A stretch of DNA of 64,000 nt, taken from positions 1 to 64,000 of the forward strand of contig CAWGGS010000001.1 in NCBI GenBank assembly GCA_963822095.1, given 5' to 3'. Below, piece by piece: positions 5,796-13,567 of the stretch. How positions within the stretch are numbered: the first letter of the stretch is position 1; every line of letters begins with the position of its first letter. Under the pieces are notes generated by a model. It was not told the origin of the DNA, did not search any database, and worked only from the letters and a program-made list of their open reading frames with translations. Origin of the DNA: CAWGGS01 sp963822095. GTDB lineage: Bacteria; Desulfobacterota; Desulfobulbia; Desulfobulbales; Desulfocapsaceae. The translations under genes were made by a program, and so were the position numbers.

Positions 5796-7991
5796 ATGAG
5801 CAACAATGGCAAATGCCCGGTAACAGGGAAAACGAATAAACCTACAGCCGGCAGCGGCCCAACGAATCGGGATTGGTGGCCGAACCGGTTGAACCTCAAA
5901 ATTCTTCATCAGAACTCATGTATGAGCAATCCGATGGACGAGGGGTATACCTACGCCGAGGAATTTAAGAAGCTGGACCTGAATGCATTGAAGAAAGACC
6001 TCTATGCGTTGATGACCGATTCGCAGGACTGGTGGCCGGCGGATTACGGTCACTATGGTCCTTTGTTCATCCGGATGGCGTGGCACAGTGCCGGTACATA
6101 CCGAACTGGCGACGGCCGCGGGGGAGCGGGATCGGGAACCCAGCGTTTTGCCCCTCTGAACAGCTGGCCTGACAACGTGAATCTCGACAAGGCGCGCCGA
6201 CTGCTCTGGCCGATCAAACAGAAACACGGCAACAAAATCTCCTGGGCCGATCTGATGATTCTTGCAGGCAACTGCGCGCTCGAGTCGATGGGGGTCACGA
6301 CCTTCGGTTTCGCCGGCGGCCGCGAAGACGTCTGGGAGCCGGAGGAGGATATTTACTGGGGGGCCGAGAGCGAGTGGCTTGATGATAAGCGCTACACCGG
6401 AGAACGCGACCTCGAAAACCCGCTTGCTGCAGTGCAGATGGGCCTTATTTATGTAAACCCGGAAGGACCGAACGGCAATCCGGATCCGGTAGCTTCAGGC
6501 CGTGACGTTCGAGAGACCTTCGCCCGCATGGCAATGAATGACGAGGAGACTGTCGCGCTCGTCGCAGGAGGTCATACCTTTGGCAAATGTCACGGTGCAG
6601 GCGATGCGGCGCTGGTGGGACCCGAGCCGGAGGCCGCAGGTATTGAGGAGCAGGGGCTCGGGTGGAAGAGCAGCTACAGGAGCGGCAAGGGTGGCGATAC
6701 AATCGGCAGCGGCATAGAGGGCGCCTGGAAGCCGAACCCGATCAAATGGGATATGGGGTATCTCAACATCTTGTTTAAATACGAATGGGAGCTGGTCAAG
6801 AGTCCGGCCGGGGCCAACCAGTGGCTGGCCAAGGACGTGGCTGAAGAGGATATGATTGTTGACGCGCACGACCCGTCGAAAAAGAACCGGCCGATGATGA
6901 CCACGGCGGACCTTTCCTTACGCTTCGATCCGATCTACGGGCCTATCGCGCGTCGCTACCAGCAAAATCCCGAAGAGTTTAAAGATGCCTTCGCCCGGGC
7001 ATGGTTCAAGCTGACCCACCGTGACATGGGCCCCCGCTCGCGTTATCTCGGCGATGAGGTTCCGGCTGAAGAACTGATCTGGCAAGATCCAGTGCCCGAA
7101 GTCGATCACGAGTTGATCAACCCACAAGACATTTCTCAGCTCAAGGTCAAAATTCTCGATTCCGGTTTGTCCATTTCTGAACTGGTCTCGACTGCCTGGG
7201 CCTCGGCATCCACGTTCCGCGGCTCAGATAAGCGCGGGGGAGCGAACGGGGCGCGCATTCGCTTTGCACCGCAAAAGGATTGGGAGGTCAACCAGCCGGT
7301 CCAGCTGAAAAGCGTTCTTGCGACCCTGGAGGGAATAAAAAAGGAATTCGATGGTGCACAAACAGGCGGAAAGAAGGTTTCGCTTGCTGATTTGATTGTC
7401 CTCGGAGGGTGCGTCGGTGTCGAGCAGGCTGGAAAAAATGCCGGCCATGATGTAACGGTGCCCTTCACGCCGGGACGCACAGATGCACTGCACGAGCAAA
7501 CCGACGCTGAAGCGTTTGCAGTACTCGAGCCGGTTGCTGACGGGTTCCGTAACTATCTCAAAACCAAGTTTACCGTATCGGCAGAGGAATTGCTGATCGA
7601 TCGGGCGCAGCTCCTGACCCTGACCGCACCTGAGATGGCTGTTCTCATTGGCGGCCTGCGTGTTCTGAATGCCAACTACGGGCAGTCTCAACATGGTGTA
7701 TTCACTAAGAGGCCGGAGACGCTCACCAATGACTTTTTTGTGAATCTGCTCGATATGAGTACGACCTGGAAGGCAACCTCGGAAGACGAAGATGTCTTCG
7801 AGGGTCGTGATCGCTTGAGTGGCGAACATAAATGGACCGGCACACGGGTTGATCTCATATTCGGTTCCAATTCCCAACTCCGGGCCTTGGCTGAAGTCTA
7901 TGGATGTAAGAACTCCCAGGAGAAATTCCAGCGCGACTTTGTAGCTGCGTGGAACAAGGTCATGAACCTTGATCGCTTCGATCTTGCTTAA
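5796..7991 (+). CDS. katG: Catalase-peroxidase
   Basis: 731 residues, full family length. A haem enzyme that dismutates H2O2 and acts as a broad peroxidase. The distal triad R93-W96-H97 is in R-M-A-W-H-S-A-G-T-Y-R; the Met-Tyr-Trp crosslink residues are W96, Y219 (M-G-L-I-Y-V-N-P-E-G-P) and M245; the proximal haem ligand is H260 in G-G-H-T-F-G-K-C-H-G, where the usual Thr after Lys is Cys. The second, haem-less domain is complete. Good Shine-Dalgarno AGGAGG before ATG 5796. No signal peptide: cytosolic. For a sulfate reducer this indicates oxygen or peroxide exposure. Higher GC than the accessory DNA around it. Confidence 0.97.
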   Translation: MSNNGKCPVTGKTNKPTAGSGPTNRDWWPNRLNLKILHQNSCMSNPMDEGYTYAEEFKKLDLNALKKDLYALMTDSQDWWPADYGHYGPLFIRMAWHSAGTYRTGDGRGGAGSGTQRFAPLNSWPDNVNLDKARRLLWPIKQKHGNKISWADLMILAGNCALESMGVTTFGFAGGREDVWEPEEDIYWGAESEWLDDKRYTGERDLENPLAAVQMGLIYVNPEGPNGNPDPVASGRDVRETFARMAMNDEETVALVAGGHTFGKCHGAGDAALVGPEPEAAGIEEQGLGWKSSYRSGKGGDTIGSGIEGAWKPNPIKWDMGYLNILFKYEWELVKSPAGANQWLAKDVAEEDMIVDAHDPSKKNRPMMTTADLSLRFDPIYGPIARRYQQNPEEFKDAFARAWFKLTHRDMGPRSRYLGDEVPAEELIWQDPVPEVDHELINPQDISQLKVKILDSGLSISELVSTAWASASTFRGSDKRGGANGARIRFAPQKDWEVNQPVQLKSVLATLEGIKKEFDGAQTGGKKVSLADLIVLGGCVGVEQAGKNAGHDVTVPFTPGRTDALHEQTDAEAFAVLEPVADGFRNYLKTKFTVSAEELLIDRAQLLTLTAPEMAVLIGGLRVLNANYGQSQHGVFTKRPETLTNDFFVNLLDMSTTWKATSEDEDVFEGRDRLSGEHKWTGTRVDLIFGSNSQLRALAEVYGCKNSQEKFQRDFVAAWNKVMNLDRFDLA

Positions 7992-8064
7992 CCCGAAGGT
8001 ATAAGCCATTGGCATGCCGGTGGTGTGAACAATGGCTATGCCAGTGATGGGTGTCGAAAAAGAA

Positions 8065-8112
8065 AAAATCTCCTGCAATGAGAGCGCCAGCTACCCAATT
8101 GCAGGAGATTTT
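8065..8112 (+). promoter_or_regulatory. 15-bp hairpin holding the transposase ribosome binding site
   Basis: Arms AAAATCTCCTGCAAT (8065-8079) and its perfect complement (8098-8112) enclose an 18-nt loop. The right arm contains AGGAGA, the Shine-Dalgarno for ATG 8114. In IS200 a 5' hairpin blocks impinging transcripts and sequesters the tnpA ribosome binding site, keeping expression low; the same layout is seen here. It may also end katG transcription. Confidence 0.7.
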
Positions 8113-8113
8113 A

Positions 8114-8374
8114 ATGGAACGCTTCAATAGATTAGCACATTCGATTTGGGATTGTAAGTACCATATTATCTGGATACCAAAGTATAGGCGCAAGGAATTA
8201 TACGGAGCCAAAAGACAGAGAGTGGTGGATACGATAAAACAATGGGCTCGAATAAAAGGGATAGAGATCATAGAAGGGCATGGGATGCCAGATCATATTC
8301 ACCTGTGTCTGTCGACACCGCCCAAATATGCTGTAGCAAATGTAATTGGACTATTTAAGAGTTCATCCGAATGA
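8114..8374 (+). pseudogene. tnpA: IS200/IS605-family transposase TnpA, C-terminally truncated
   Basis: From ATG 8114, 86 residues match the front of a Y1 HUH transposase (H-S-I-W-D-C-K-Y-H-I-I-W-I-P-K-Y-R-R). The HUH metal site is present as D-H-I-H-L. Family members are about 130-150 residues; here the frame ends right after G-L-F-K-S-S-S-E, so the helix with the catalytic tyrosine is missing and the element cannot transpose alone. A GTG at 8051 would add 21 residues read through the hairpin and is unlikely. Probably a relic inserted behind katG. Confidence 0.85.
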
Positions 8375-9182
8375 AGCTTCACTTTTGTGAAACTAAAAGG
8401 AATAATCCGGCAGAGTGCATCACTTCCAGACGCTCCTCTGCGGCCTCATCGAAGGTACACCACGGCTGACAGACAGGCCGTCCCTGGGCTACTGCCAGGT
8501 GCGGACGTCCTTTCCGCACTCCTCCGGGCCTGATGTGGTTCCCAGTCGGGCCTCCGCGATGCGTCCATAAGCGACACCCTCCGCCTCCCGGGTTTTAGAT
8601 ATGTACGTTTACTCCGGAAGACCCTTAAATATTATGCACAACTTGTGGGTAATACCCACCCCCACAATTTTGGGAGGAGGAAAGGCTTTTTGAGGGGCGG
8701 CAGTGCACATTTGATGGCGGTCTAAAAAAGTTTGAAGAGGGAAGGATTACGAAGGAAAAAATTGAAAACTTGAGGGCTTAAATCGAAGAGGAAGAAGTCC
8801 CTGTATGTATATTGACTTGCCAGCTTCTCCTGAGTATTGTCTTTTCATTGGGAGGAAGTTTGAAACAGAGGATATGGGGAGGTTCCCGGAAATTTCTTTC
8901 ATTTAGTGCGATAAAAAGGTATAGCCCTTTGTCGTTGAGTGTTGTGAAGCACAATTTTTTTTAGCAAAGAGCGGTTTCCGGTGCCTCGGTGCCTCAAAAG
9001 GTTTTGAAACAGATGGAGGTATTCGGTTCTTGTATGAAAACCTTTGGCCAGATCGGCAAAACGCAAAAGACTCTGTAACGTTGAGCACAGATTCATGAAA
9101 GGAATGGGAACAAAAAAGGTCGCAAACCCTTGTGAGCCTGCGACCTTGAAAGACTTTTTTCCCAAGTCTTTGGAAATCAGAT
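8375..9182. other. 808-bp gene-poor region with GC-rich hairpin-forming part
   Basis: No convincing gene. 8395-8600 is GC-rich and contains consecutive perfect hairpins: ACGGC/GCCGT (about 8462-8480), CCTGG/CCAGG (about 8487-8503) and GTGCGGA/TCCGCAC (about 8502-8522). The minus strand of the same part is open for over 60 codons in two frames but lacks a start. 8640-8900 contains short Lys/Glu-rich open pieces that look like coding debris. 8900-9182 shows nothing recognisable. Confidence 0.5.
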
Positions 9183-9269
9183 TGGTGCCGAAGAGAAGAC
9201 TCGAACTTCCACGAGGATACCCCCACTAGACCCTGAACCTAGCGCGTCTACCAATTCCGCCACTTCGGC
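9183..9269 (-). tRNA. tRNA-Leu (anticodon CAG)
   Basis: 87 nt on the minus strand. Acceptor arms GCCGAAG (from 9269) and CTTCGGC pair fully, with discriminator A and an encoded CCA ending at 9183. A long variable arm and D-loop A-A-T-T-G-G-T-A-G-A identify a class II leucine tRNA; the anticodon loop reads T-T-C-A-G-G-G. It lies antisense to its neighbours, between the relic-rich region and ribF; such genes often mark the edge of inserted DNA. Confidence 0.95.
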
Positions 9270-9357
9270 AACGGACTTGAATATGCTTTCTGAGCCGGTT
9301 TTTGTCAAGAGTTTCTTTGCAAGAGATTGAAAAATCAAGATGGTGTGCTGAAATCTT

Positions 9358-10314
9358 ATGAAAATATACAGAGAAGTTGATGAAATAAAAGAACCGTTTC
9401 AAAATGCCTGTGTGACGATCGGCAATTTCGATGGCGTGCATCTCGGGCATCAGAGACTGTTTGATGTTGTTGAGCAAAGGGCCTACCATTCCCATGGGAC
9501 AAGTGTAGCCATTACCTTCAATCCCCATCCTTTGCAGATATTGCGTCCCGGCGGGATCAAACTGATTTCTACATGCGAGCAAAAAATCGAGTTGATAGGC
9601 TTATCCGGAATAGACGTCCTTTTGATCATCCCTTTTACCAGGGACTTTGCCGCAACATCCGCGGTTGAGTTTGTGGATGAGATCCTGCTCAAGCGTATCG
9701 GAGTGAAGCATCTTTTTATCGGATATGATTATGCCTTTGGAAAAGGACGGACAGGCGATATCCCTTTTTTGAAACGACAAGGTGAGGAAAAGGGCTTTTC
9801 GGTGACGGTCATTGAAGCCTACCATGAGGACAACATCCTCATTAGTTCGACAAAGGTGAGAGAGCTGGTAGCTGCTGGAAATATGAGTGAGACCAGGAAG
9901 TTATTGGGGAGATGCTACCAACTGCGGGGAGAAGTGCAGAGAGGCAAACAGCGTGGTGGCAAGGAAATCGGTTTCCCCACTGCCAATCTGCATGTGGACG
10001 AAGAGGATCTGATTCCCAAGTATGGGGTTTATGCATGTCAGGTCATAAGTGATGGTAAATGTTACGGAGGAGTTATAAATATCGGATTTAATCCGACATT
10101 CAGTGAAAACAAGCTGATTGCGGAAGTCCATATTTTTGATTTTAATCAAGACATTTATGGAAAACCCATTAAGGTGAACCTGCTTCAGTTCCTCCGGGAA
10201 GAGAGGAAATTTTCCGGGATCGAAGAGTTATCCGCTCAGATAGCCCGAGATGTCGTATGCGCCAAGGAGATTCTTTCCCAGACGACCAAACAGATAGATC
10301 GTTTCTTGTGGTGA
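9358..10314 (+). CDS. ribF: Bifunctional riboflavin kinase / FAD synthetase
   Basis: 318 residues. Phosphorylates riboflavin to FMN and adenylylates FMN to FAD. The N-terminal nucleotidyltransferase shows G-N-F-D-G-V-H-L-G-H (22-31), N-P-H-P and I-S-S-T-K-V-R; the C-terminal kinase shows G-F-P-T-A-N followed by the G-V-Y core. No clear Shine-Dalgarno. It supplies FAD for the AprA, QmoA and QmoB flavoproteins encoded 9-15 kb downstream, and lies near but not in the ribE-ribBA-ribH run. Confidence 0.95.
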   Translation: MKIYREVDEIKEPFQNACVTIGNFDGVHLGHQRLFDVVEQRAYHSHGTSVAITFNPHPLQILRPGGIKLISTCEQKIELIGLSGIDVLLIIPFTRDFAATSAVEFVDEILLKRIGVKHLFIGYDYAFGKGRTGDIPFLKRQGEEKGFSVTVIEAYHEDNILISSTKVRELVAAGNMSETRKLLGRCYQLRGEVQRGKQRGGKEIGFPTANLHVDEEDLIPKYGVYACQVISDGKCYGGVINIGFNPTFSENKLIAEVHIFDFNQDIYGKPIKVNLLQFLREERKFSGIEELSAQIARDVVCAKEILSQTTKQIDRFLW

Positions 10315-10362
10315 AGGCGGGTGGATAATACCTTCACCGGTCGATGTGTAGACTTTTTATCC

Positions 10363-10390
10363 TTGCAAGTGAGGGCAATATGCCTATAGT
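10363..10390 (+). promoter_or_regulatory. Possible sigma70-type promoter for the TPR/HEAT operon
   Basis: TTGCAA (10363-10368), 16 bp spacer, TATAGT (10385-10390), about 60 nt before the TPR gene and in the only sizeable gap after ribF. Confidence 0.45.
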
Positions 10391-10448
10391 GTAACCGCTC
10401 GATTTGGGATGGTGCTGAGGATAATTTGAATTAATTAAGAGAGGATTT

Positions 10449-11090
10449 ATGTCGGAACAGCTAACAGAAGACCTGGCGAAGGTCACAGATGAACTTGAAA
10501 AAAAATGTCAGCAGAACCCGAAAAACGCGATGGCACACCATCATCTTGGGCTCGTCTATCTCAAAGCCGGCCGGGTTGACGATGCGATTGCATCTCTTGA
10601 GAAGGTGATCGTGCTGGACCCGCTATCGGTTGAAACAATGATCAATCTGGGGGCTGTGTATTTTGGCCGGGGTGATGTGGCCAGAGCCAAGGAACTCAAT
10701 GAGAGTGCGCTGAAAGTCAACCCGGAAATCGCGCAGGCCCATGCCAATATGGGGCTCATCTGGCAACAGTACAATGAGCCGGACAAAGCCATTGCTTCCT
10801 ATGAGAAGGCAACCCGTTACAACCCTGAACTTGCCACGGCATGGATTAATCTGACCTCGGTACTCACTATGAAAGGTGAAGACGAGCGGGCCCTGAAGGC
10901 CGCACGAAAAGGCGTTGAGCTGGAGCCTGATTCCGGTCTTGCCCACAACAATCTCGCTGTGACGCTCTATTTCAGTTCCAAATTCCATGAGGCCAAAAAA
11001 CACATGGAAAAAGCAAAGAGCTTGGGATATTCCATTGACCCGAATTTTGTAGGCAAGCTGGACGAACAACTGGCTGCAGGCAATCAGTGA
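10449..11090 (+). CDS. Tetratricopeptide-repeat protein
   Basis: 213 residues, start supported by GAGAGGATTT before ATG. From residue ~25 to 200 there are five TPR units of 34 residues with the usual A/G-x3-Y/F spacing (for example A-H-H-H-L-G-L-V-Y-L-K-A-G-R-V-D-D-A). No signal peptide or membrane segment, so probably a cytosolic adaptor. First of three consecutive helical-repeat genes (TPR, HEAT, TPR) with small gaps or overlaps, implying a shared complex or process. No enzymatic domain; specific role unknown. Confidence 0.85.
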   Translation: MSEQLTEDLAKVTDELEKKCQQNPKNAMAHHHLGLVYLKAGRVDDAIASLEKVIVLDPLSVETMINLGAVYFGRGDVARAKELNESALKVNPEIAQAHANMGLIWQQYNEPDKAIASYEKATRYNPELATAWINLTSVLTMKGEDERALKAARKGVELEPDSGLAHNNLAVTLYFSSKFHEAKKHMEKAKSLGYSIDPNFVGKLDEQLAAGNQ

Positions 11091-11117
11091 CCGCGTGGTT
11101 TTAGTTAACTCGTTATT

Positions 11118-12257
11118 ATGAATAAAGGAAGAATTGTAAAACGTCCCTGGTGTCCCTTTTGTGGCCAAAAGGTGGAAAAAGCAACAGACGCCATGAGACG
11201 GAAGATGCGTGAGTTTCCGGTCGGGCGTTGTGGCTGTGGAGCTGTATATACCTGCGATCCCACTGGCCATAATGTTGGTTCGGCCATGGTGGAAGCCCTG
11301 GTTTTCGCCTGTGATGACAATTGGGATTTTGCCTGGGAGCTGATGCCGGAGGATGATTACCTTACGGGAAGGATTGAAAACTATGACGAGATCACCCATC
11401 AGGTTGTCGACATAAAGAATCTTGATGGACGACCTGTTCGCGGAGTGTTGTATTTTGTTCGTTTGCACACCGAGATTGCCGATATTTCCAGGCGGGTGGG
11501 CGAAAAAAAACAGCAGAACATCAAACGGATGAAACCGGAAGATTCCGATCCCGATCAGGACAGGACTTTCGAACCGGCCCCGGAACAAAACCGTCCCAAA
11601 ATGAAAGCCACCAAGACAAAGGTGAAGGAGCTGGTCCTGGCAGGGGACATCGATGCCCTTGTCTCTCTGTGTTTTGACGACAAAAAAACCCTTCGTTTGA
11701 TGCAGCGTCTTTTATATACTCCCCATGAGGATGAAAGATGGTATACTTCCTGGGTAATTGGCAGGGTAACAAAAAGGGTGGCAAGTCGTGAACCGGGGCG
11801 GGTATCGGAACTTTTGCACCGGCTTTTTGAGGCCTGCTCGGACTCGGCGGCGACTCCGTGGGGAATGGTGGAGACCATAGGCAGCGTCATTGCCGCACGA
11901 CCCGATATTTTTGGTGCGTTTACTAGGCATTTACTGGGCTTTATGGCCGATACTTCCTTACAGGAGCGGGTGATCTGGGCGATGGCCGAGATAGCTCTAA
12001 AACGCCCCGATTTGATACGTGATACTCCTTTCTATACGCTGTTCCACTTTCTCAATCATCCTGAGCCGGGAATCAGAGGTCAGGTGGCCCGCCTGCTTGG
12101 TCGTATAAAGGCCACGGAGGTTGCCGTTCAGCTTATGGGGCTAAAGAACGACACGGCTGAACTGATCATCTGGGAGAATGGAGAGGCCAGAAAAACCACA
12201 GTTGCATCGGAGGCTGCCACGTCTCTTGCCGCGATCCATGGAGGAACGAAAGAATGA
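11118..12257 (+). CDS. Zinc-ribbon plus HEAT-repeat protein
   Basis: 379 residues. N-terminal metal site C12-P-F-C15 ... C38-G-C40-G with a further C46; an acidic, Pro/Lys-rich linker at about 140-170; then helical HEAT-like repeats from ~175 to the end (T-P-W-G-M-V-E-T-I-G-S-V-I-A-A-R-P-D is typical). From memory it resembles a HEAT family of sulfate reducers annotated after Desulfovibrio DVU0298; I cannot verify this. Its stop overlaps the next start (ATGA), so it is cotranslated with the following TPR gene. Biochemical function unknown. Confidence 0.75.
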   Translation: MNKGRIVKRPWCPFCGQKVEKATDAMRRKMREFPVGRCGCGAVYTCDPTGHNVGSAMVEALVFACDDNWDFAWELMPEDDYLTGRIENYDEITHQVVDIKNLDGRPVRGVLYFVRLHTEIADISRRVGEKKQQNIKRMKPEDSDPDQDRTFEPAPEQNRPKMKATKTKVKELVLAGDIDALVSLCFDDKKTLRLMQRLLYTPHEDERWYTSWVIGRVTKRVASREPGRVSELLHRLFEACSDSAATPWGMVETIGSVIAARPDIFGAFTRHLLGFMADTSLQERVIWAMAEIALKRPDLIRDTPFYTLFHFLNHPEPGIRGQVARLLGRIKATEVAVQLMGLKNDTAELIIWENGEARKTTVASEAATSLAAIHGGTKE

Positions 12258-12859
12258 CCCAAAAGCCAGTTCAAAGCCTGAATTCGATTACCAAGATGCA
12301 AGAAGGGGGTGCACCGGATGCATCCGCGGATCCGATTCAAGCGGATTTCAATAAAGGTAAGGGGTATCTGGAGAGAAATGAGCTTTCTCTGGCCGCTGCC
12401 GCATTTCATAATGCGCTGATCGGATATCAGGAAAAAGGAGACGATCCGGGGATTGCCAATGCATCCAACCAGATGGGGCATGTCTGTCTGGCAAGAAAAG
12501 AATACGATCAGGCCTTGGAACATTATGGCCAGGCCTGGAAGATTTGCGAGAGACTGGGAGATCAGATGAGTCTGCTTGCACTGTCCCATCAGTATCTACA
12601 GGTTTTCCGAGAGCAGGGTAATTTCCAGAAGGCCATCAGTCTTAGCCTTGATCTTTTGGATAAATATTTTGCCAACAATGATCCTCGTGGAGCTGTAGAT
12701 ATCCTGGAAAAAATGGCGGAGATCTATCTGGAGGCAGGAAAGAAGGAAAAGGCGGCGGATGCGTATCGAACCATCGCCTCTATCCATGATAATTTTACGC
12801 ATAAAAATATTGCAAAGAGTTTCAGGGAAAAGGCTGAAGAGCTTGAGCAAGGAATCTGA
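12254..12859 (+). CDS. Tetratricopeptide-repeat protein, second of the trio
   Basis: 201 residues. Start ATG 12254 overlaps the preceding stop (ATGA). Four to five TPR-like units span residues 35-195 (L-A-A-A-A-F-H-N-A-L; Y-D-Q-A-L-E-H-Y-G-Q-A-W-K-I). The units are slightly longer than canonical TPRs. Cytosolic by sequence. It ends 15 nt before ribE, so the helical-repeat genes and riboflavin genes probably share a transcript. Role unknown beyond protein-protein interaction. Confidence 0.8.
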   Translation: MTQKPVQSLNSITKMQEGGAPDASADPIQADFNKGKGYLERNELSLAAAAFHNALIGYQEKGDDPGIANASNQMGHVCLARKEYDQALEHYGQAWKICERLGDQMSLLALSHQYLQVFREQGNFQKAISLSLDLLDKYFANNDPRGAVDILEKMAEIYLEAGKKEKAADAYRTIASIHDNFTHKNIAKSFREKAEELEQGI

Positions 12860-12873
12860 GATTGTTAAACGCC

Positions 12874-13533
12874 ATGTTCACCGGGATTATTGAAGGGACA
12901 GGAAAATTGATTGAGAAGCGGGCCATGGGCGGGGGGGTGACCTTCCGCATCGAGTCCGGCTTTGATCTATCTGACCCTCGTGAAGGTGAGTCCATCGCCA
13001 TCAACGGCGTCTGTCTTACAGCCCGCGAAATTGACGGCAGACGGTTTCTTGCCGATGTCTCCCCGGAAACGCTGTCTCGTACGACTCTTGGGGCGCTTAC
13101 CATGGGAAGTCCACTGAACATGGAACGGGCATTACGGCTTTCGGACCGGCTAGGAGGGCATATTGTCTCTGGGCATATAGACTGTACAGCCCAGGTTTTG
13201 GAAAAACGACCGGACGGTGAGTTCACGCTTTTTTCGTTTCGGCTCCCGGAAAAATTTGGAAGATACATAATTGAAAAAGGGTCTGTCGCCATTGATGGTA
13301 TTAGTCTGACGGTGAACAGCTGTAATGGTGGAAAATTTTCGGTGTCCATTATCCCCCATACCTTTGAAATGACGACTCTTGGCAGATTGGAAAAGGGAGG
13401 CCGGGTGAATATCGAGGTCGACATTATTGGAAAATACGTTGAAAAGCTCCTTTCAACCGGAGCGGATGATACCCGGACTTCAACAGGCAAGACCATTAAT
13501 CCGGGATTCTTGGCGGAGCATGGATTTTTGTGA
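12874..13533 (+). CDS. ribE: Riboflavin synthase, alpha subunit
   Basis: 219 residues from ATG 12874 (M-F-T-G-I-I-E-G-T-G), the invariant family start; a TTG at 12862 is rejected. Two lumazine-binding barrels: residues 1-95 with S-I-A-I-N-G-V-C-L-T and 96-200 with G-H-I-V-S-G-H-I-D and S-V-A-I-D-G-I-S-L-T-V. Dismutates two 6,7-dimethyl-8-ribityllumazines into riboflavin plus a pyrimidinedione that RibH reuses. Followed at 34 nt by ribBA. Confidence 0.95.
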   Translation: MFTGIIEGTGKLIEKRAMGGGVTFRIESGFDLSDPREGESIAINGVCLTAREIDGRRFLADVSPETLSRTTLGALTMGSPLNMERALRLSDRLGGHIVSGHIDCTAQVLEKRPDGEFTLFSFRLPEKFGRYIIEKGSVAIDGISLTVNSCNGGKFSVSIIPHTFEMTTLGRLEKGGRVNIEVDIIGKYVEKLLSTGADDTRTSTGKTINPGFLAEHGFL

Positions 13534-13567
13534 TTTTGGCAATAAATTAAACAGATAAGTGAGCGTT

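Noticed and set aside
7224..8078. 284-residue open frame antisense to the katG 3' end
   Set aside because: Shadow of katG with no start context and no protein features.
8051..8113. GTG 8051 as the transposase start
   Set aside because: It would translate through the hairpin; ATG 8114 has a ribosome binding site and matches where the family homology begins.
12800..12874. FMN riboswitch ahead of ribE
   Set aside because: Only 15 nt separate the upstream TPR gene from ribE's first possible start; no RFN-type conserved strings are present there or before ribBA or ribH.
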